Source: Schistosoma mansoni (lineage: Eukaryota > Platyhelminthes > Trematoda > Strigeidida > Schistosomatidae). From it: 64,000 bases of DNA. Each line of letters begins with the position of its first letter. Positions within the stretch are counted from its first letter, which is position 1. Location: positions 248,001 to 312,000 of the forward strand of contig NW_017386073.1 of the NCBI RefSeq assembly GCF_000237925.1. Direction: 5' to 3'. Below, piece by piece: positions 23,001 to 36,803 of the stretch. Under the pieces are notes generated by a model. The model was not told the DNA's origin, did no database searches, and was given only the letters and a program-made list of their open reading frames with translations. The position numbers were made by a program, and so were the translations under genes.

Positions 23001-25219
23001 TTTAGAAGAACGTAGCCAAATTGTCCGCTTTGGATCTTTCTACTCCAAACCTGTGAATGTAACCAGTGGGGTTATACAAGGAAGTGTAATTGGTCCATTA
23101 CTATTTCTCCTTTTTATCAATGACGTTTGCTCCCTCTTTCAATATGGTAAACCTTTTCTTTTTGCCGACGATCTAAAAGTGGTTTATTCATTCTCATCTC
23201 CCACAAAAGAAAGCTATATTTCAACGGTAATCCAAGAAGAAATAAACAAGTTGTACGAATGGACTACTTCGTGGAATTTGCCACTTAATGTTGACAAAAG
23301 TGGATTTATTAACATCGGCCGCTGCCTTAACTTAAATCTGGCTATACAAAAACATACACTGAAACCTCTCAACACTGTTCGTGACTTGGGTTTAAGATAT
23401 AGCGACAGTTTGAACTTTTCTGAACACATTGCATCTCAAGCATCCAAAGCTAGAAAGCTCATCGGATTTATAATGATTAATTTCAATAATACCGAATCGA
23501 GATTATTATTATACAGAAAATGTATCTTATCAATTCTTGAATATGGTATTTTGGTTTTCAGTAATTGCAGGCATAATGACCTGATTAAAATTGAAGGTGT
23601 TCAAAGAAGGTTCACCAAAGCTGTTTTGGGGTATTCTGACAACAAAGACTATCACCAAAGATGTCAACAACTCAAACTAGAACCTCTCTGGATCAGGCGT
23701 ATCAAATTAAACCTTATCTTTCTCTACCGGCTTCTTAACGGTATTTCTTACTCTTCGCTATCTACCCCTTCATACTCTATGATACCGTCCCACAATCTAC
23801 GCAATAAGGAAAATATTCTAGCGATTCCAAAAACCCACACAAATTTGCGCCAGAATTTTTTCGTTATTCGCTACTCAACCATGTGGAATAGACTGCCAAT
23901 GAACCTCCGATGCAGTGAAACTATAACCCGGTTCAGAAGTCTTCTTGATGATTTTCTTTCCGAATGTGGATTGTGTCACCTATTGAATATTAACGTGCTT
24001 AACAATGATTTATACAAAAAAGGTCCGTCATCTATCTAACTGACTGAAAAGCAAAGTGAAACCTTTGCAACTTTTCATGTCTATTCTATTTCACTTTTAT
24101 TCATCTTAATATATAAAGTCTGCTTATGTTCGTATTTATAATTATTACTGTTATTATTATTATCATTATTGGTCTTTCGACACATTAGATATTCTTTTCA
24201 TCTCTTCTTGTCTTTCTTAACATGTTTTACTCCTAAACATCCAAAGTCTACAATTAAAAACAAAAAACCCTATGTTCCACTTAAACAAATAATTTTTTTT
24301 TAAATATTCACAACATATATATAACATATGGAAACTTATATTTAATCATTCTTTGCAGTTAATTATGACTATGATAGCATCATACTAAATTATTATTATT
24401 GCACTAGTGTTTATACTAATACCCGGTTTCACTCTGTATACTGTTACATAAATCTACACGTATTTATCCGTAAGGGTTTATTATTGTTGTTATTATTATT
24501 TTAAAATTATTCGTTCATCTCAAAAGTCTATACCCATTACACTATTATGATCATGGTTGGACCCTTTCACCATGTGTTCATTTCTTTTCTCTCTCCTTTT
24601 TTTTCCTTCAAAATAAATATTATTCTTAAGATTACGAAGCTTTGGATTGAGACAATAACTTGAGTTACGTTGAATTCAACTTATCAGACCCGTTTTATCT
24701 TCACTATGTATATACACGACTCATACATATAGATTATCTTTTGCACTTAATTGAGACTTTCATAGCATCACCCAAAACTATGACTGTACACGCACAAACA
24801 TTTATTCTAACGTCATATCTTACCGCAATAATAAGTTATTTACTTATTAATTTATTCTGTTTTATTTTATTTTTATTACTCATTTTGCTATACATACATA
24901 GTTGTTTATTCTTGTTAAAATATTTACGTATTCCGCGTCTCCTTTATTTCTATTTCCTTAGTTTCTTCCTTTCCTCCTCCAAAATCAATTCGAAATTCTT
25001 ACCAATTACGCAGAACCTGATTTATTATTACTATTATTACTATTCTATTATTAATATTTTATTTTCCTTTTCCTTCCTTTCTCAAACATGGCATATGCAA
25101 TGTTAACATTATTGAAAATTGTGTATTATTGCAATTTTGAAGAAACCCAAAATGGTTTCTTCACAGCACTTATGTACCCATAAGGTGTTTGTGAATAATA
25201 ATAATAATAATAATAATAA
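20030..25219 (+). mobile_element. CR1-clade LINE, nearly full length
   Basis: ORF1-like frame 20214-21590 (basic, Ser/Pro-rich) carries one in-frame TGA at 20610-20612. An endonuclease start follows at 21677 (FNARSLPNKI, LITETWCNSSISDHS, GGGTLIYVRSD), with a frame change near 21980 just before YRPPHADSR. After the gap comes reverse transcriptase 22303-24039: GPDGIPSSFVKYG, YFDFSKAFESVSH, GVIQGSVIGPLLFLLFINDV, FADDLKVV. Two compensating frame changes fall near 22660 and at the A-run near 22735. The 3' UTR of about 1.1 kb ends in (TAA)n at 25195-25219, the CR1-style tail. It is probably not active as it stands. Confidence 0.85.
22071..22270. other. Assembly gap (200 N)
   Basis: Exactly 200 N, inside the LINE between endonuclease and reverse transcriptase. 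Confidence 0.95.
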
Positions 25220-25914
25220 ACTAGATAGGTGTGGACCCCAATTAAAGTCAGATCAAGGTGATTGGAGAAACAACGGTTCTAAACAAATATTTCCACTCAG
25301 TTATTCGACTAATAATTATTCCCACAATAACCGATCTAAATTACAATAAATAGACAAATTTGTAAGGAATGTAGAAAAAACTTTCGAACGCGCCAAAATG
25401 TAATTGTTATTCTATCCCTTTCTGGATAAATCAAGTAAAAACCCGTTCAAAAGATAACAGTTTGTTGCTTTCTAACAAAAAGGGTTTCCGATTCTGGAAA
25501 AGTGCTCCAATTCACAATCAGAATGCACAATCTCAGTCAACTCAAGCAGCACACTCAACGAGAGGAGCAATGAATATGGTTGCCGCTAAGATTAAGTATC
25601 AACTAAAACAACATAAATACAACTCAGGAAGAAACATACAAACACAGTAAAGGCAAAAGAAAAGTAAGAAAACTGTGATAAAATAAAATATAACCATCTC
25701 AAATGGAATCAAAAACACTCACAAAAATGTCCAACTAAAGAAATCAGTAAGAACAAGTTGCAAGTGTATGCGTGGAGGGATTTTCACACCCAAAACCCTC
25801 AAAATGTGTCTTACAGTGTCACTCGACGTATTCCTTACTGAAATTCGACAAATCGTCTCAATTTCAAAAATGTATTTTATTTTGGCTGAGTTTTTCTTAA
25901 TTTTTATTGTATTA
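25220..25914. other. Stretch with nothing recognised
   Basis: Between the CR1 tail and the BEL/Pao fossil; Gln/Asn-rich open frames only. Confidence 0.45.
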
Positions 25915-28480
25915 AAACTTTGCGTCCCCGTCTAATTTCTGCCGACAGCTATCTTGTAAAATCACTTTGACTGGTAGTATAATTGGCGCTATAAACCTGA
26001 CTAGGTAGAAGATAGACGCCAAGTACGATGAAATATTTCCTCTGGCTAGGTTTCCATGATCCTCATGAACTTGGAAACATAATTCGTCTGTTCGGGCGTT
26101 CTATTTTATTACCAGAGTTCTCTAATTCGTCTCAATGGACTAACAGAAGGTAAAGTTTCCTTCAATACGATCTTCCTCAGGAACGAACTCCTACACTTCG
26201 ACACTATTACTAGTCCACTTATTTAAGTTGAATCCTCCCAGACTTAGGAGTTTATCGAAATGTGAATATGTCAGTTTGGCTTCTTTCATAGCTTTCAAAC
26301 TTATCAATAAATCGTTCACAAAGGACTGTTCCTTAGCTGATTGCGCAACAACCCCGGGGAATTTATCTTGATCATCAGAAATCGTTTTCTGAAAGGCAAA
26401 TGTGGTGCAACATAGCGATAGGGTTACTCCGAACAGATGGACTTTCATTCTATAGACCTCTGGCTCCTTTTATAAGTCCCCACCTGGACACCACAAATAC
26501 CTGAGAGCGTCTCGATCATGCACCGGTAGTACTACTTGGTGGGACATGACTTCAATGTCCGCCACAAGACCTATTGGTCGTTGCCGAGGCCTGGTGAATA
26601 CGTCTACTAAGTTACTGACTAAATCAGGCCTAGAATAAAGATTCTTGTTTAAAGACGTTCCAGCGTACACTATTCTTGACTTGTTGAGCTCCTTGGAATG
26701 GAAGACAGGGTGATAAAGAAGGTAACAAATTCGTCCGTCAGAGTATTCATCGTTTACCTTTTCGGTGTTGTCTCATTCTATATACTGAGTCATGGCGCCC
26801 TCATGGTCTTGTAGCAACTTCGTATCCCGAATAAATGGACCTTTCAAACAGCTTGGTCCGCGTTATGCTAATTTCTTGTTATTAGGTAACTTGTGTTCGT
26901 GCCTCCAAGGTATAGCAATTTGACAGTGCCCATTTAACTTTTGCACTGAGTTTGATATAGCACTGAATGCTATATGATCTTCCACAGACATTGATGTAGT
27001 GCGACCAGATGAATCTTTGAATTCAGTTGAGTATAATTGTTCAAACTTATCCTTTGATTTCTCTTTATCTGAGAGGTAGTTAAGTAAACGGTTGCTTTCA
27101 TGAATTTCCCCGTAGGGGCCGAACAGCGGCCAAGCTAATAGAGTCCTCACAGCAGACGGTTCATTCATCTTTCCGGTTCTTACCTCTTTCACCCGTGTAC
27201 GCTCGGTGTGCTACACCCAATCAACAGTTTAACATTCTCGTCTTCAGCCCTCGGAAAACTTATGTCTATTAAATGAAAACAGGATGCCATTTGATTCGCC
27301 GTTGGCACAGTCATGTAAACCGTCAGTAGTTTTTTAACACTTTCCTCCGTATAGAACTGGGTAAGCACCTTCACTGCTATCTCTCTGTTCTTCCTGCTTC
27401 CTGTGTAACAGGGTATGGTGTCTCCAACCGCATCCTTCAACAGCACATGACCTTGGTGATCGACAGTTTTTGCTACATGGCAAGCCTTTGGACAAACATT
27501 GCGCAACTTGTGTCTAGGAACAAATTCTTTCCTTTCTCTAACATTCTTGTCTTTAAACTTCCGATACTAATCTACAGAATGCTTACCTGGGCACTCCAAA
27601 CAGGGTGAACTACGTAAGGGAACATTGTCATCACTAGTAGTCGCATAAGATATCCTTGCCGCGTTGTAATCTGCACTAATTTTCCCTTTAAAGCATCAAC
27701 ATCCCTAGTGTCACTATTACTACCGCGGTTGACGAGTAGTCCTTATCGGGTATTAGCCATATCAACTTATTGCTTTACAAACTCAGTAGGATCGGCGAAC
27801 AGAGGCTCACGACCACCTCTTATAATCTGAAAAGCTACCTTTAGCCACTTCTTTTGAAGATGCGCCGGTAATTTCGGAACCAGAGTGTCAATAGTTCTAG
27901 AAGAGTTCATGTCATAAATGTAATTCATCCGTTTGATTGTCAGACCACATTCTTTCATTTCTCGAGACAATCTTCTTAAAATATCTGGTTGATTACTTCT
28001 TATATTGGGAAAATTTAACAAGTTGTCGATGGACGTTTCCTCTACAAGCTTGAAGGTAACCAATATCCGGTTCTATTATAGTACAATGAAGGATGGCAGC
28101 TTTCGCTTCGCCGTCACAATATTGAATCAATTAATTTGGGTTAGCTCTAAATCCAATATTCTCACTCCCGACGTATTCCTCAGAATTTCTAATTAAATTC
28201 CAGTGATTTATCGGTGTACCACCAACTCATAAGATTTCTCTTTTTGGTAAATACAGATATTTTTAATATTACATCCTCGTCGTTGCTTACAGATCGGCCG
28301 AAGCTTTCATTTCCCTGGCGGCGTAACGTTTCCAGCTCAATTTCTTTTTTCTAACTGGGTTATGCGTACCCTATGTCACTCTAGTCCTATGATGCTATTG
28401 GTTTTGGGTTTGTCCTTTTGAGTTGGTCCTCATCATAAACTCTCAGATGATTCGGTGGTAACTCTGAAATCTCATTGGTA
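25915..28480 (-). mobile_element. BEL/Pao LTR retrotransposon fossil, internal region
   Basis: Parts on the minus strand in order: gag-like (EIELETLRRQGNE near 28300, GEAKAAILHCTIIEPD near 28100), protease-like region about 27500-27190, reverse transcriptase region about 27190-26190 (LLSLGGFNLNKWTSNSVEV), and a following segment (RFIAPIILPVKVILQDS) near 25960. No LTRs found. Heavily broken, at least several breaks; old. Confidence 0.75.
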
Positions 28481-28489
28481 TCGTAATAT

Positions 28490-31400
28490 TTATTGGAAGT
28501 CATTTCAGTAAGTATATCGAATTAACTGTTTGAAACTTTGTAGTAGGTAATTTCCTACAGGTACAACTCCAAGTTATTCTCTAGACTATCGAGCACAGAG
28601 TCTTGGTTTCGCGAAAGTCAGAACAAGAAACTATTTGGCTTAGTAAACTTTATCTGTTTCTAAAACGTAAATTAATAAGATCAGTATACAAATAAACAGT
28701 ACAGTCGATTACATAGGGAAAAGGATAGACATAAATACCGAAAAGTAACTAGATGATAGGAAAAATGAGTCAACAAGGCGAATATTGTTACACAATGAAC
28801 ATGAAATTGTGATTGATGGATGAACAAGACAGTCATACAAGGTCAAAAGAAGTTAATGTGGTGGTGAGCGTTTCATTTCATCACTGGTGGGTTCGTTTAT
28901 CGATTACACTGTACAGTGACTATCGCCTTAAGTATTTAGGTTTATGAATCGTCTATTACATTATTTGCCAGGGAAGACATTGTTCAGACAATAAAGTAAC
29001 CGAATTCAGGTACTATCGTGCTGAACTGATATAGTGGCTGAAATATTACTTACTTTTTAGTCAAACAAGCATTCCAAATAAACCGCATGGCCTAGTATTG
29101 AAGTTAAAAATTGGTGAACGAATATCTCTGGATCGCAAACTATAATATAATCGGACTGCTGAGATCTAATGAGGCTAAAAACCTGTAATGTTTCAGAAGC
29201 ACCTAAAACAACAATATCAATTTCCAACTGGCTAATCCTTAATCAGCACTATAACTAGTTAAACATTATGGTTTCAGAATATCGTCATAAAGCATTGACA
29301 TGACTTGACAATCACGTATTATGATTGATAAAATTGATGAAACTATTAACAAAATCAGTCACCAAATTAGCTTGTAATTACTACTAAATAGTGTTGTTTT
29401 CTTGTGGTCATCTTTATCTATTACAGATGATTCCAGTGTGTTTCTCCATCAGTCGCTCATTCAGTCAGTGTAATCGGGGGTTTCTTGGCACAACCATGCA
29501 TGAAAATCATCAGTATAAGCGGTCAAGCAAATCTTCTACACACTGAAAACACTGTCCAATTCATCCCAACACTGATTAAGGTTCAAGCCATTATCACAGA
29601 CATGAGTTGAGAGTTGTAGCCCCCCTTGGTTACAGATTATGTTCTCCCTGATAATCACACGAACATCACACACTGTTTATCATCTTGTAAAGATTTTAGT
29701 TAGCCGGAAGCATCGTGCAGCACCTATGTTTATGGTACATATGCTTGATGGGTTTCAACAATTTTTAATCGATATATTGATAACTAACTTATGAGAAACT
29801 TGATACTTGCGACTGACTTGTATGAACCATCAGCCGGGGAATATGAACATAAATGACACTGAGTCAAGAACATGTCTCTTACGGATACACTCATGTTTAA
29901 CTAATTACTGCCAGCTATTTGTCCAAAACTCACATAATTATCACTTTTCACACATGGAAAGAATTTTTGATAACAATTCGTATGTGTTAGTAATATTACT
30001 AAATTCTATCATGATTAAGTAGTAATGAGGTCAAGAAAATCTCCCCGTAACTTAATAAACCGTATCAAACCAAGGAAACCAACTAGAACGCTGGTTGGAA
30101 TTCTTCATTTCCACTGTTATATTTTTGTTCTTTCGGTTAGTCTACTCATGCAGATGCAATTGGAAATCAACTGATATGGACAGCTTACTGAAATTGGCTT
30201 TTTTGACTTTATGATCTAAACGAAATATAATACCAATAATAAAACTTCTGCAATATTGATTGTTTTCAATATTTCTAAATGCGAAACACTTGTACTATCT
30301 ACAAGTTAAACTATTAACCAAGGACCATTATTACTCATCTTACGGCGGTTTATTAAAATATCTCTACACGAAGTCATTCCTAATTGTTATGGTCCCACTT
30401 TGATCATCTCCTATATAATCTTCACAAAGATTTTCATTTTTTGTGTTGTAAAAAAAGATTTTGAAATCGCCATATGTCTTTCTTGACTGAAGGCTACTGC
30501 TTTCTTTTCGATTTACGTTTCAGCTTATTAATAGCCGGAGAATTCGTATTATTCATGATAACATCAGGCGCGCGACAATCTCGTTCAATTCGGCATCGAA
30601 CCAACGTCAGGTTGATTCTGGTAGGAGAGGAGTATAGTGACATTGAGCCCCAACAACACAATCATCAAAGCTGAACATGAGACAACTAGGAGGATAGATA
30701 TTTAATTTTTAATCAGGAGAAAAAACCAACAATGAAGCGTTTTCGAGTAAGTTGAATTAAAATGCATTAAAACACAAACTCTGTGTCCTATTCAAACGGT
30801 TCTTCCTCAACAAAGATAATGAGTTATATTAAAGTACAAAGTTCCTCAAACGGTACAGCCTGTAAAAGGCATTCAGGAGTTCGTCTAACACGAGCCAACG
30901 TGCTAAAAACAAAAGGGATAGTTAATAAACAGGAGTTCTATACCTGGAAACCGATCAGAATATTCTCCATAAGGTGGGATTAGAAATCAGTGGGGATTTC
31001 AGTAACCTTTCCATGCATACGATCAAAGGCTGACGGTAGTACACTGAACCATACCGTCCCCTTGAGTCTGGCCAAAGAAACAAGTAAATGACAAAACTGT
31101 CCAATGAAATGTTATGGGGAGATTTTCACAGTTTTGTTCCCGTTACGCTGACAGTTGCGCTGATTATTCGTTTAGATAATATCGGTGTAACGGTCGAATG
31201 AGTAAATTCAAAGAAATACAAATACCATGGTATGGTTCGTGAAGAGTTCCAGATGTCGTCTAGAAATTTGTCAAACCCGTGTTACATGTAAATGAACGGA
31301 AAACGGGGTTAAGGTGACCTACATGTAATAAGGAATTCGATTCATTATCTGCCATGTGAGATAACATCAAATGCAAAGCGTATACTTTATATTGGTAAAA

Positions 31401-31914
31401 CTGGTAATCACCGTTGTAACAAAAGTTTAGAAGCTGTAGAAAATGTGGACGTTCCGTAAAATGCTTATGCAGAAATCTTGTCATTTACCGTCAAGTAACA
31501 TGTTACTTACGGTAATACGACGGAGAGCTTGGTTAAGACTTAGACTGCGATCGCTTGTGTATATGCAATACGTTTTTCCACAGTAGGTTGACTTACGAGG
31601 GATACATTTACATGGTCTTCACTAAAACTTGACGGAGATGATACAATATATGACTATTTTATGTGAGAGTAACAAGGACATATTACTAGGCCACATGAAT
31701 ATAATACAAAGTAATATAATGACATTTTGAAACTCTCCTGTGTTGCTCTCGCTTTTAAATAGTAGAGTTTTGAAGTTGACAGTAGTTCGAATTCGGATTA
31801 TGTACGAGGTATTGTTGATTTAATTCTTGGTTCGGAATTACTCTGTAGACTGAATTTGTATAGGTTGAAAAGTAATTTGGACCAAATACCTAGCATCGCC
31901 AGTGTGAATCACTA
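28490..31914. other. Interval with nothing recognised
   Basis: AT-rich, short unsupported open frames on both strands. It may hide upstream exons of CHAF1A, which I could not pick out. Confidence 0.4.
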
Positions 31915-32735
31915 ACGCAGATGATCTGTGTCAAGTTATTGGAAGCCTGCTCGAGTTAGACGGGGATAATGTGATCAACCAGCTGACATCGAAGTAACAC
32001 CTCGAGACTAATACATAGAGTGAATTACCCCTCCGTCATATCCAGGTACTATGGCTGCTTAAATGACCATACTGCACGAACAAAGTTATTACAGAAATAT
32101 GCTGCTTACGGTAGATAAACGAAACAGAGTGCGGCATAGCATGCTATTAACTGATCCATGTTGGTTTTCCTTGGTCTTGATGGGAATCGACAAACTGTTC
32201 GGCACTCAGTGACCCAACTGCCGGATGATTTTGCTAGGGCTTAGAGACTTTATGACATTTCACTGGCCCTAAGAGTCAAAACGTCAATAGGCACATCAAA
32301 AGAACTCGTCACCGTCTTGGACTTCACCATGCATTTAGGAAGATACTGCTGTAGACCGTCAACGTTGATGATCTATGTCGAATGATTAGAGGCCTACTAG
32401 AGTTAGACGGGAACGGTGTATCGAACGAGCTAACTTCGAAGTCACACCTTGCGGTCAGCATCTAAGATGGATTACCACATTCGACGTATGAAACTACTAT
32501 GTCTGCTTTGAAGACTGCATAACACAAAGAGCGTGATTACGTAAATATATTAGTAAGAATGAGTACAGAGATTTTAATGAGACCACCACCGCATGAGCTA
32601 GTCCATAGCGTATGATTAACTGATGCGCGCTTTTTTGTCCTCGACTTTAACGGGGATAGATGATCTGTTCGATATTCAGTGACTCAACTCCCGGATGATT
32701 TGGCTAGGGCTTATGGACATTTCACTGCCCCTACA
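31915..32735 (+). repeat. Degenerate two-copy direct duplication
   Basis: 31915-32275 and 32361-32735 share a run of landmarks in the same order: GATGATCTRTGTC, GAGTTAGACGGG, ACTATGKCTGCTT, then CAGTGACYCAACT, GGATGATTT and GCTAGGGCTTA. The copies look about three-quarters identical. Class unknown. Confidence 0.6.
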
Positions 32736-32739
32736 CAGC

Positions 32740-34843
32740 AAGCCTCGTCTTATATATACCATTTTAATTTAACATTCTGGCACATTCTAAATTTTAACTC
32801 CTATTTCCGGTTATCAGGTTGCTTCAATCTTACACTTGTATTTATGATAGTTGTTCTTGACTGCTTTTACCATTAAACATAAATGGGTTCAGTGCGCTTA
32901 CCTAGTGATTGGATCACTTGATCTCCAAGTTTTTACTCAGGTTTTTTTAAATAAACGCCTAGGACACAGAGTACAATCATACTAGACGCAAACCTTCCAA
33001 AGGCTGAAAGTTACATCACCCTAACGGAAGTAATGACGATCGAAAATACCACATGAGGACAGAAGTTAATTTGGGCGAAAGACTTCAATTTATTTGACCT
33101 TTTGCTGAAGAAAGTCCAGCAGAAAGTGTTAAGTGAAATAAAAGTTTGTATATGGTGTCGAGTTGCGATTGGATATGATCACCACTATAGGAAGATTACG
33201 TTCCAGATATCGAGTTGGATCAATCGGTAACTCAAGAACCAGAAGGCTGTTGACAGTTGAATTAATATATATTTGTTGGCGATCTCAAGGTATCGGAAGA
33301 ATACCGAGACGTGTCAAAGTTTAGGAGCGGAACAGCCGAGCGTAAGCGAGTTCAAGCAAGGTAACAGGCAAAGGAAGGAAAAGTGTCTTTTGTACACTTA
33401 AAAAATCAAGTAAAGTAAAACAATCACTGATACAATTGGTTATAGTAATAATTGTTTCAATTATACCAATCGCATTCTCGTCACAAAAGTAGGTCACTAT
33501 AAGTTCATTACTAATAGCCTCTGATGACGCTATTTGACTTTAGAAGCGAAAGTAATGTGCTTAGATCAAGCAGAGTTCGGGAAATCAGTGTGATGAAGCC
33601 ATTCAAACTTCTTACTGCTTTATGACTTTTCGCCTTTAGTTTTATCTTTTCACTAATTGTTGTGCCTAATTACTGAGTCGGAATAATTTGCTTTCTCAAA
33701 GGGATAGTTTTATTTCATTTTGACACAGGGTTACAAAAGTTACCAGTTAGTTCAGATGAACGAAGTAATTTTTTTTATTATACAGTGATTAAAAATCCAG
33801 TATGTTCATTAGTTTGTTTGCATATCTTTGCGGTGTACTGTCTCGTTTGCGGGAAGTTTGGTTTCTTTGGCTATGGAGCGAACTAAACCTGTAAGGCCTT
33901 AGGGATACTTAAATCCATAAAAGTTCTCCAGTTAACGACACTTATTTAGTTTCGGTCTGCTAAAAAAGTGTTAGTGTCACCCACCTGTACATGGTACTTT
34001 TCAAGTTGTATACCACACTACAGGACACTCACTGTAACCTAGTAACGAATCCTTCCGTTTTGATATCTTAATTTGTTCATATAGTTTTGAGTTAGTTATA
34101 GCTGAGGTAGTTTCTCCAATTACACGGAAAAAAACTATCAAGGTTTCGGATTTGAAATATCAGAGCGGTGTGGATCTACATTTCATTATTCGTTACCTAC
34201 AAATAATTATGCTTTTATTAGTTGTTCCGAGTTGTCTTAAGCATGTAATCGGTTCGGCAGTGTCGTAAATCGGTGTTAAGTTCTGGCCAACAAGCAGGAA
34301 ATGACCTAAGTCTCCATTGATGTGTGTTTGCTTATGGTCTAATCATACAATTGTTAGTTGGTCCAAAATATTGTCTAGTCTCCAAAGTTTGATTCCGTGT
34401 TCCCACCTATTTGCTCACGGTTCAGTCAATTTTTAGGGACCGTAATTATTGTTGTTATTCTGTGTAAAGGGTTTGTATATAGTCCTTAATCTCACTCAGA
34501 ACTCCACCGACTTTCATGGCGGTGTGTCATCAGTTAAGATTCCCATTAGCGTACAAACTAACTTATTAGTGTTAAACTGGTCTTATACGGAGTTTTTGAT
34601 TTAATTTCCAACCTAATCAACCGGTCAATATTTATCGGGACTAGTTGTCATACTGCGTCTGCACATGCAGATGAAATCAACAATATGAGTAGCATAACAG
34701 TCAAGAAATGATACTATCAATGGAATTAAAAAATAATAATAATAGCGAACATAGTTTAAAGCGAAAAAACGCCCTCTGTGAGTAAAAATGTGGAGTAATA
34801 TCGAAAATCAAGATTTTCGGAATATAAAGTAGAAACTTACCTT
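32740..34843. other. Interval with nothing firmly recognised
   Basis: Apart from the weak first-exon candidate at 33873, no feature stands out. Confidence 0.4.
33873..33890 (+). CDS. CHAF1A: Candidate first exon of CHAF1A (very weak)
   Basis: ATG GAG CGA ACT AAA CCT is followed at once by a donor-like GTAAGG and ends in phase 0, the phase that the exon at 36678 needs. Only six codons, so chance is likely. It is recorded because the 36678 exon has an acceptor and no start codon, so an upstream exon must exist. Confidence 0.15.
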
Positions 34844-34855
34844 CGTCACTGATCG

Positions 34856-35394
34856 TTTTATTTATTTATTTATGTATTTATTTATTTAAACACATGAATA
34901 TTGGTACAAGGAAGCACCAGATACATATGCGCCATAAAAATCTCATTCGATTTGCTTGAGGGCTGTGATAATGCCCAGGTGCCCAAACTGAAGCAGATGG
35001 TTTTCTTAGGGGCTCACACCCGGAGCCTTTGACCTAAAGGTCTAACCCACAAGGCAGTGGAGTATCGTGAGGAGATGCAGTCCCATGGTAGCCGGTGACC
35101 GACGATTGATTCATACTCCAGTTGTTACCTTAGGATACTGGAGTCCATGTGCACCATTGGTTTGGAATCAGGGTTTTCCAACTCCCCTAGGTGGACTTTC
35201 TGTGTCCACCAACCCGGTTAAAGCACCGGACATTCGCTTTTCGTCCTCTCACTTTCGTAAACAACACCCCCGCCACGAGAAGGCAGTGAGTAGGACTTCC
35301 CTGACAGAGGCTATATACGCGTGGCTATGTGAGAGCATTTCGAGAGGGAGAGCGGACTCTCCCTACTCTCGGCCGTACCAGGGCATTTGGGGGC
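34856..35394 (-). repeat. SINE-like ~540-bp repeat, copy 3
   Basis: Reverse orientation with the (TTTA)n tail at its left end. Flanks CGTCACTGATCG (34844-34855) and CGTCGCTGATTG (35395-35406) make a 12-bp target duplication with two differences. The antisense open frame (35067-35414 on the plus strand) has 115 codons. Confidence 0.8.
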
Positions 35395-35414
35395 CGTCGC
35401 TGATTGACTTTTAA

Positions 35415-36677
35415 TGGGCCAAACGTCATTCCATATGCTTACTTTTGGGGAGTCGAATGGGGGTAAATAGACCCCGAAACTGGCAATATCAAGCTGTATG
35501 TGATTAGTAATGATATTTGTCTTGATGAGTTCAGTTAATTTAAATATACTGGATTACATGCTTCTATGGGCTGTTTGAACGTAAAGCTTGAAAATGAAGA
35601 ATATTCTCAGGACACGTTCCCCAGATAGCTCCAATTATTTACTAAAATTTTTAAGTCACTACACAAATGTCTATGATTTCTACAAAAAAGTGGAAATGAG
35701 TTATGTTGTACGTTTGACTTAAGTTTATACAATTACTTAATGAGGAAGTACCTGTTTACTCAGTTATAAAATACCTTAGTTATATGGTTGAAAGGCATCT
35801 ATTCGTGACTTGTAGGGTGGCGAATAACAGACGACCTTGTGAGACCTTACAAAGAAACAATGACAGTTCAGGATAACCATAATCTTGGGAATTTTACTGA
35901 TATCAAACCGTTTGAATACTCTACCAAACATGGACAAATGTAGTATCTAACCTGTCAATGAATTGATCATTTTTACTACCTAGTAGTAGTTACTCAGGTT
36001 GGGTATTGTCCGTCTCTAATGATATCCAGGAGAAAATATATACTAATTAGTGTGAATATCTTACCGAAACGTTTTCTTGTGGTTGGTAATGCTGGAGTAA
36101 TTTCCTTTTTTAGATTTTCCACGTAATATTTAGAAAAGACGGAAAGAGTTTACTTATCACGACGTTTGCAGAACTTGAAGGAATTCCATTTTAAGAACAA
36201 CTAATAACAAGGGTGTTTAGCTTTCTCTATCGGTTGGGACTTAAGAATCGCTAAATTGCAATTGTCCACAGTCAAATATATAAGATTAGCTGATCAGTTT
36301 TCGTAAAGCTATCAGAGGTAAGCACCAGTAGGCATATTTATTTGCAGTTCTCTAGCTGTCAAAATTTTATTTTGGAGGGAAGTAAATGACTTGAAAGTTA
36401 TGTAACGGGTATTCTAGTGTAAGAGCTTGATTCATACTAAGGCACTTTTTTGTGGCAAATTCATAATATGTCTTGTCTATGGTTAATCTTAGCGTCAGTA
36501 AAAGTATTATTCCTGGGAAGTATATTTAGGAAAGATGACTGAAAAAACAAAGTATGTGGTTAGATAACCAATTTTTGTTATTTTGTTCCTTTTTGCTAAA
36601 TGTGGCTAACACTAATTGGTTTTACATCTGACTACTTTGTATCAACCTTTTGTTTTCTCAAAAATCCTCTTACATAG
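35415..36677. other. Region upstream of CHAF1A exon A, nothing recognised
   Basis: AT-rich. A short ATG plus GTATGT candidate at 36534-36555 was tested and is out of phase with the exon at 36678. Confidence 0.4.
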
Positions 36678-36803
36678 AAATCAACTTCTGAAAAGATCGT
36701 CACAGATTATCAAAAGGCACATAAACGCGCTGAACTTGAACGTTTACGTATAGCCAGAGAGCATCAAAGGGAACTTGAAAGAAAACAAAAGAAATTGGAG
36801 AAG
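36678..36803 (+). CDS. CHAF1A: CHAF1A exon A (start of KER helix)
   Basis: 42 codons, phase 0 at both ends, acceptor TTACATAG and donor GTTTTT. Reads KSTSEKIVTDYQKAHKRAEL and then an almost unbroken charged helix. It has no ATG of its own. Confidence 0.85.

Noticed and set aside
24660-25106. 148-codon membrane-like protein
   Set aside because: Lies in the AT-rich 3' UTR of the CR1 LINE; the hydrophobic runs reflect T-rich sequence.
25195-25219. CRISPR-like or satellite array
   Set aside because: A simple (TAA)n tail of the CR1 LINE; no spacers.
30474-30983. Short plus-strand open frames as CHAF1A N-terminal exons
   Set aside because: No match to p150 N-terminal regions and no phase-compatible splice sites.
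36534-36555. ATG exon directly before CHAF1A exon A
   Set aside because: ATGACTGAAAAAACAAA ends in phase 2 at GTATGT, but the next exon starts in phase 0; the in-phase reading contains a stop.
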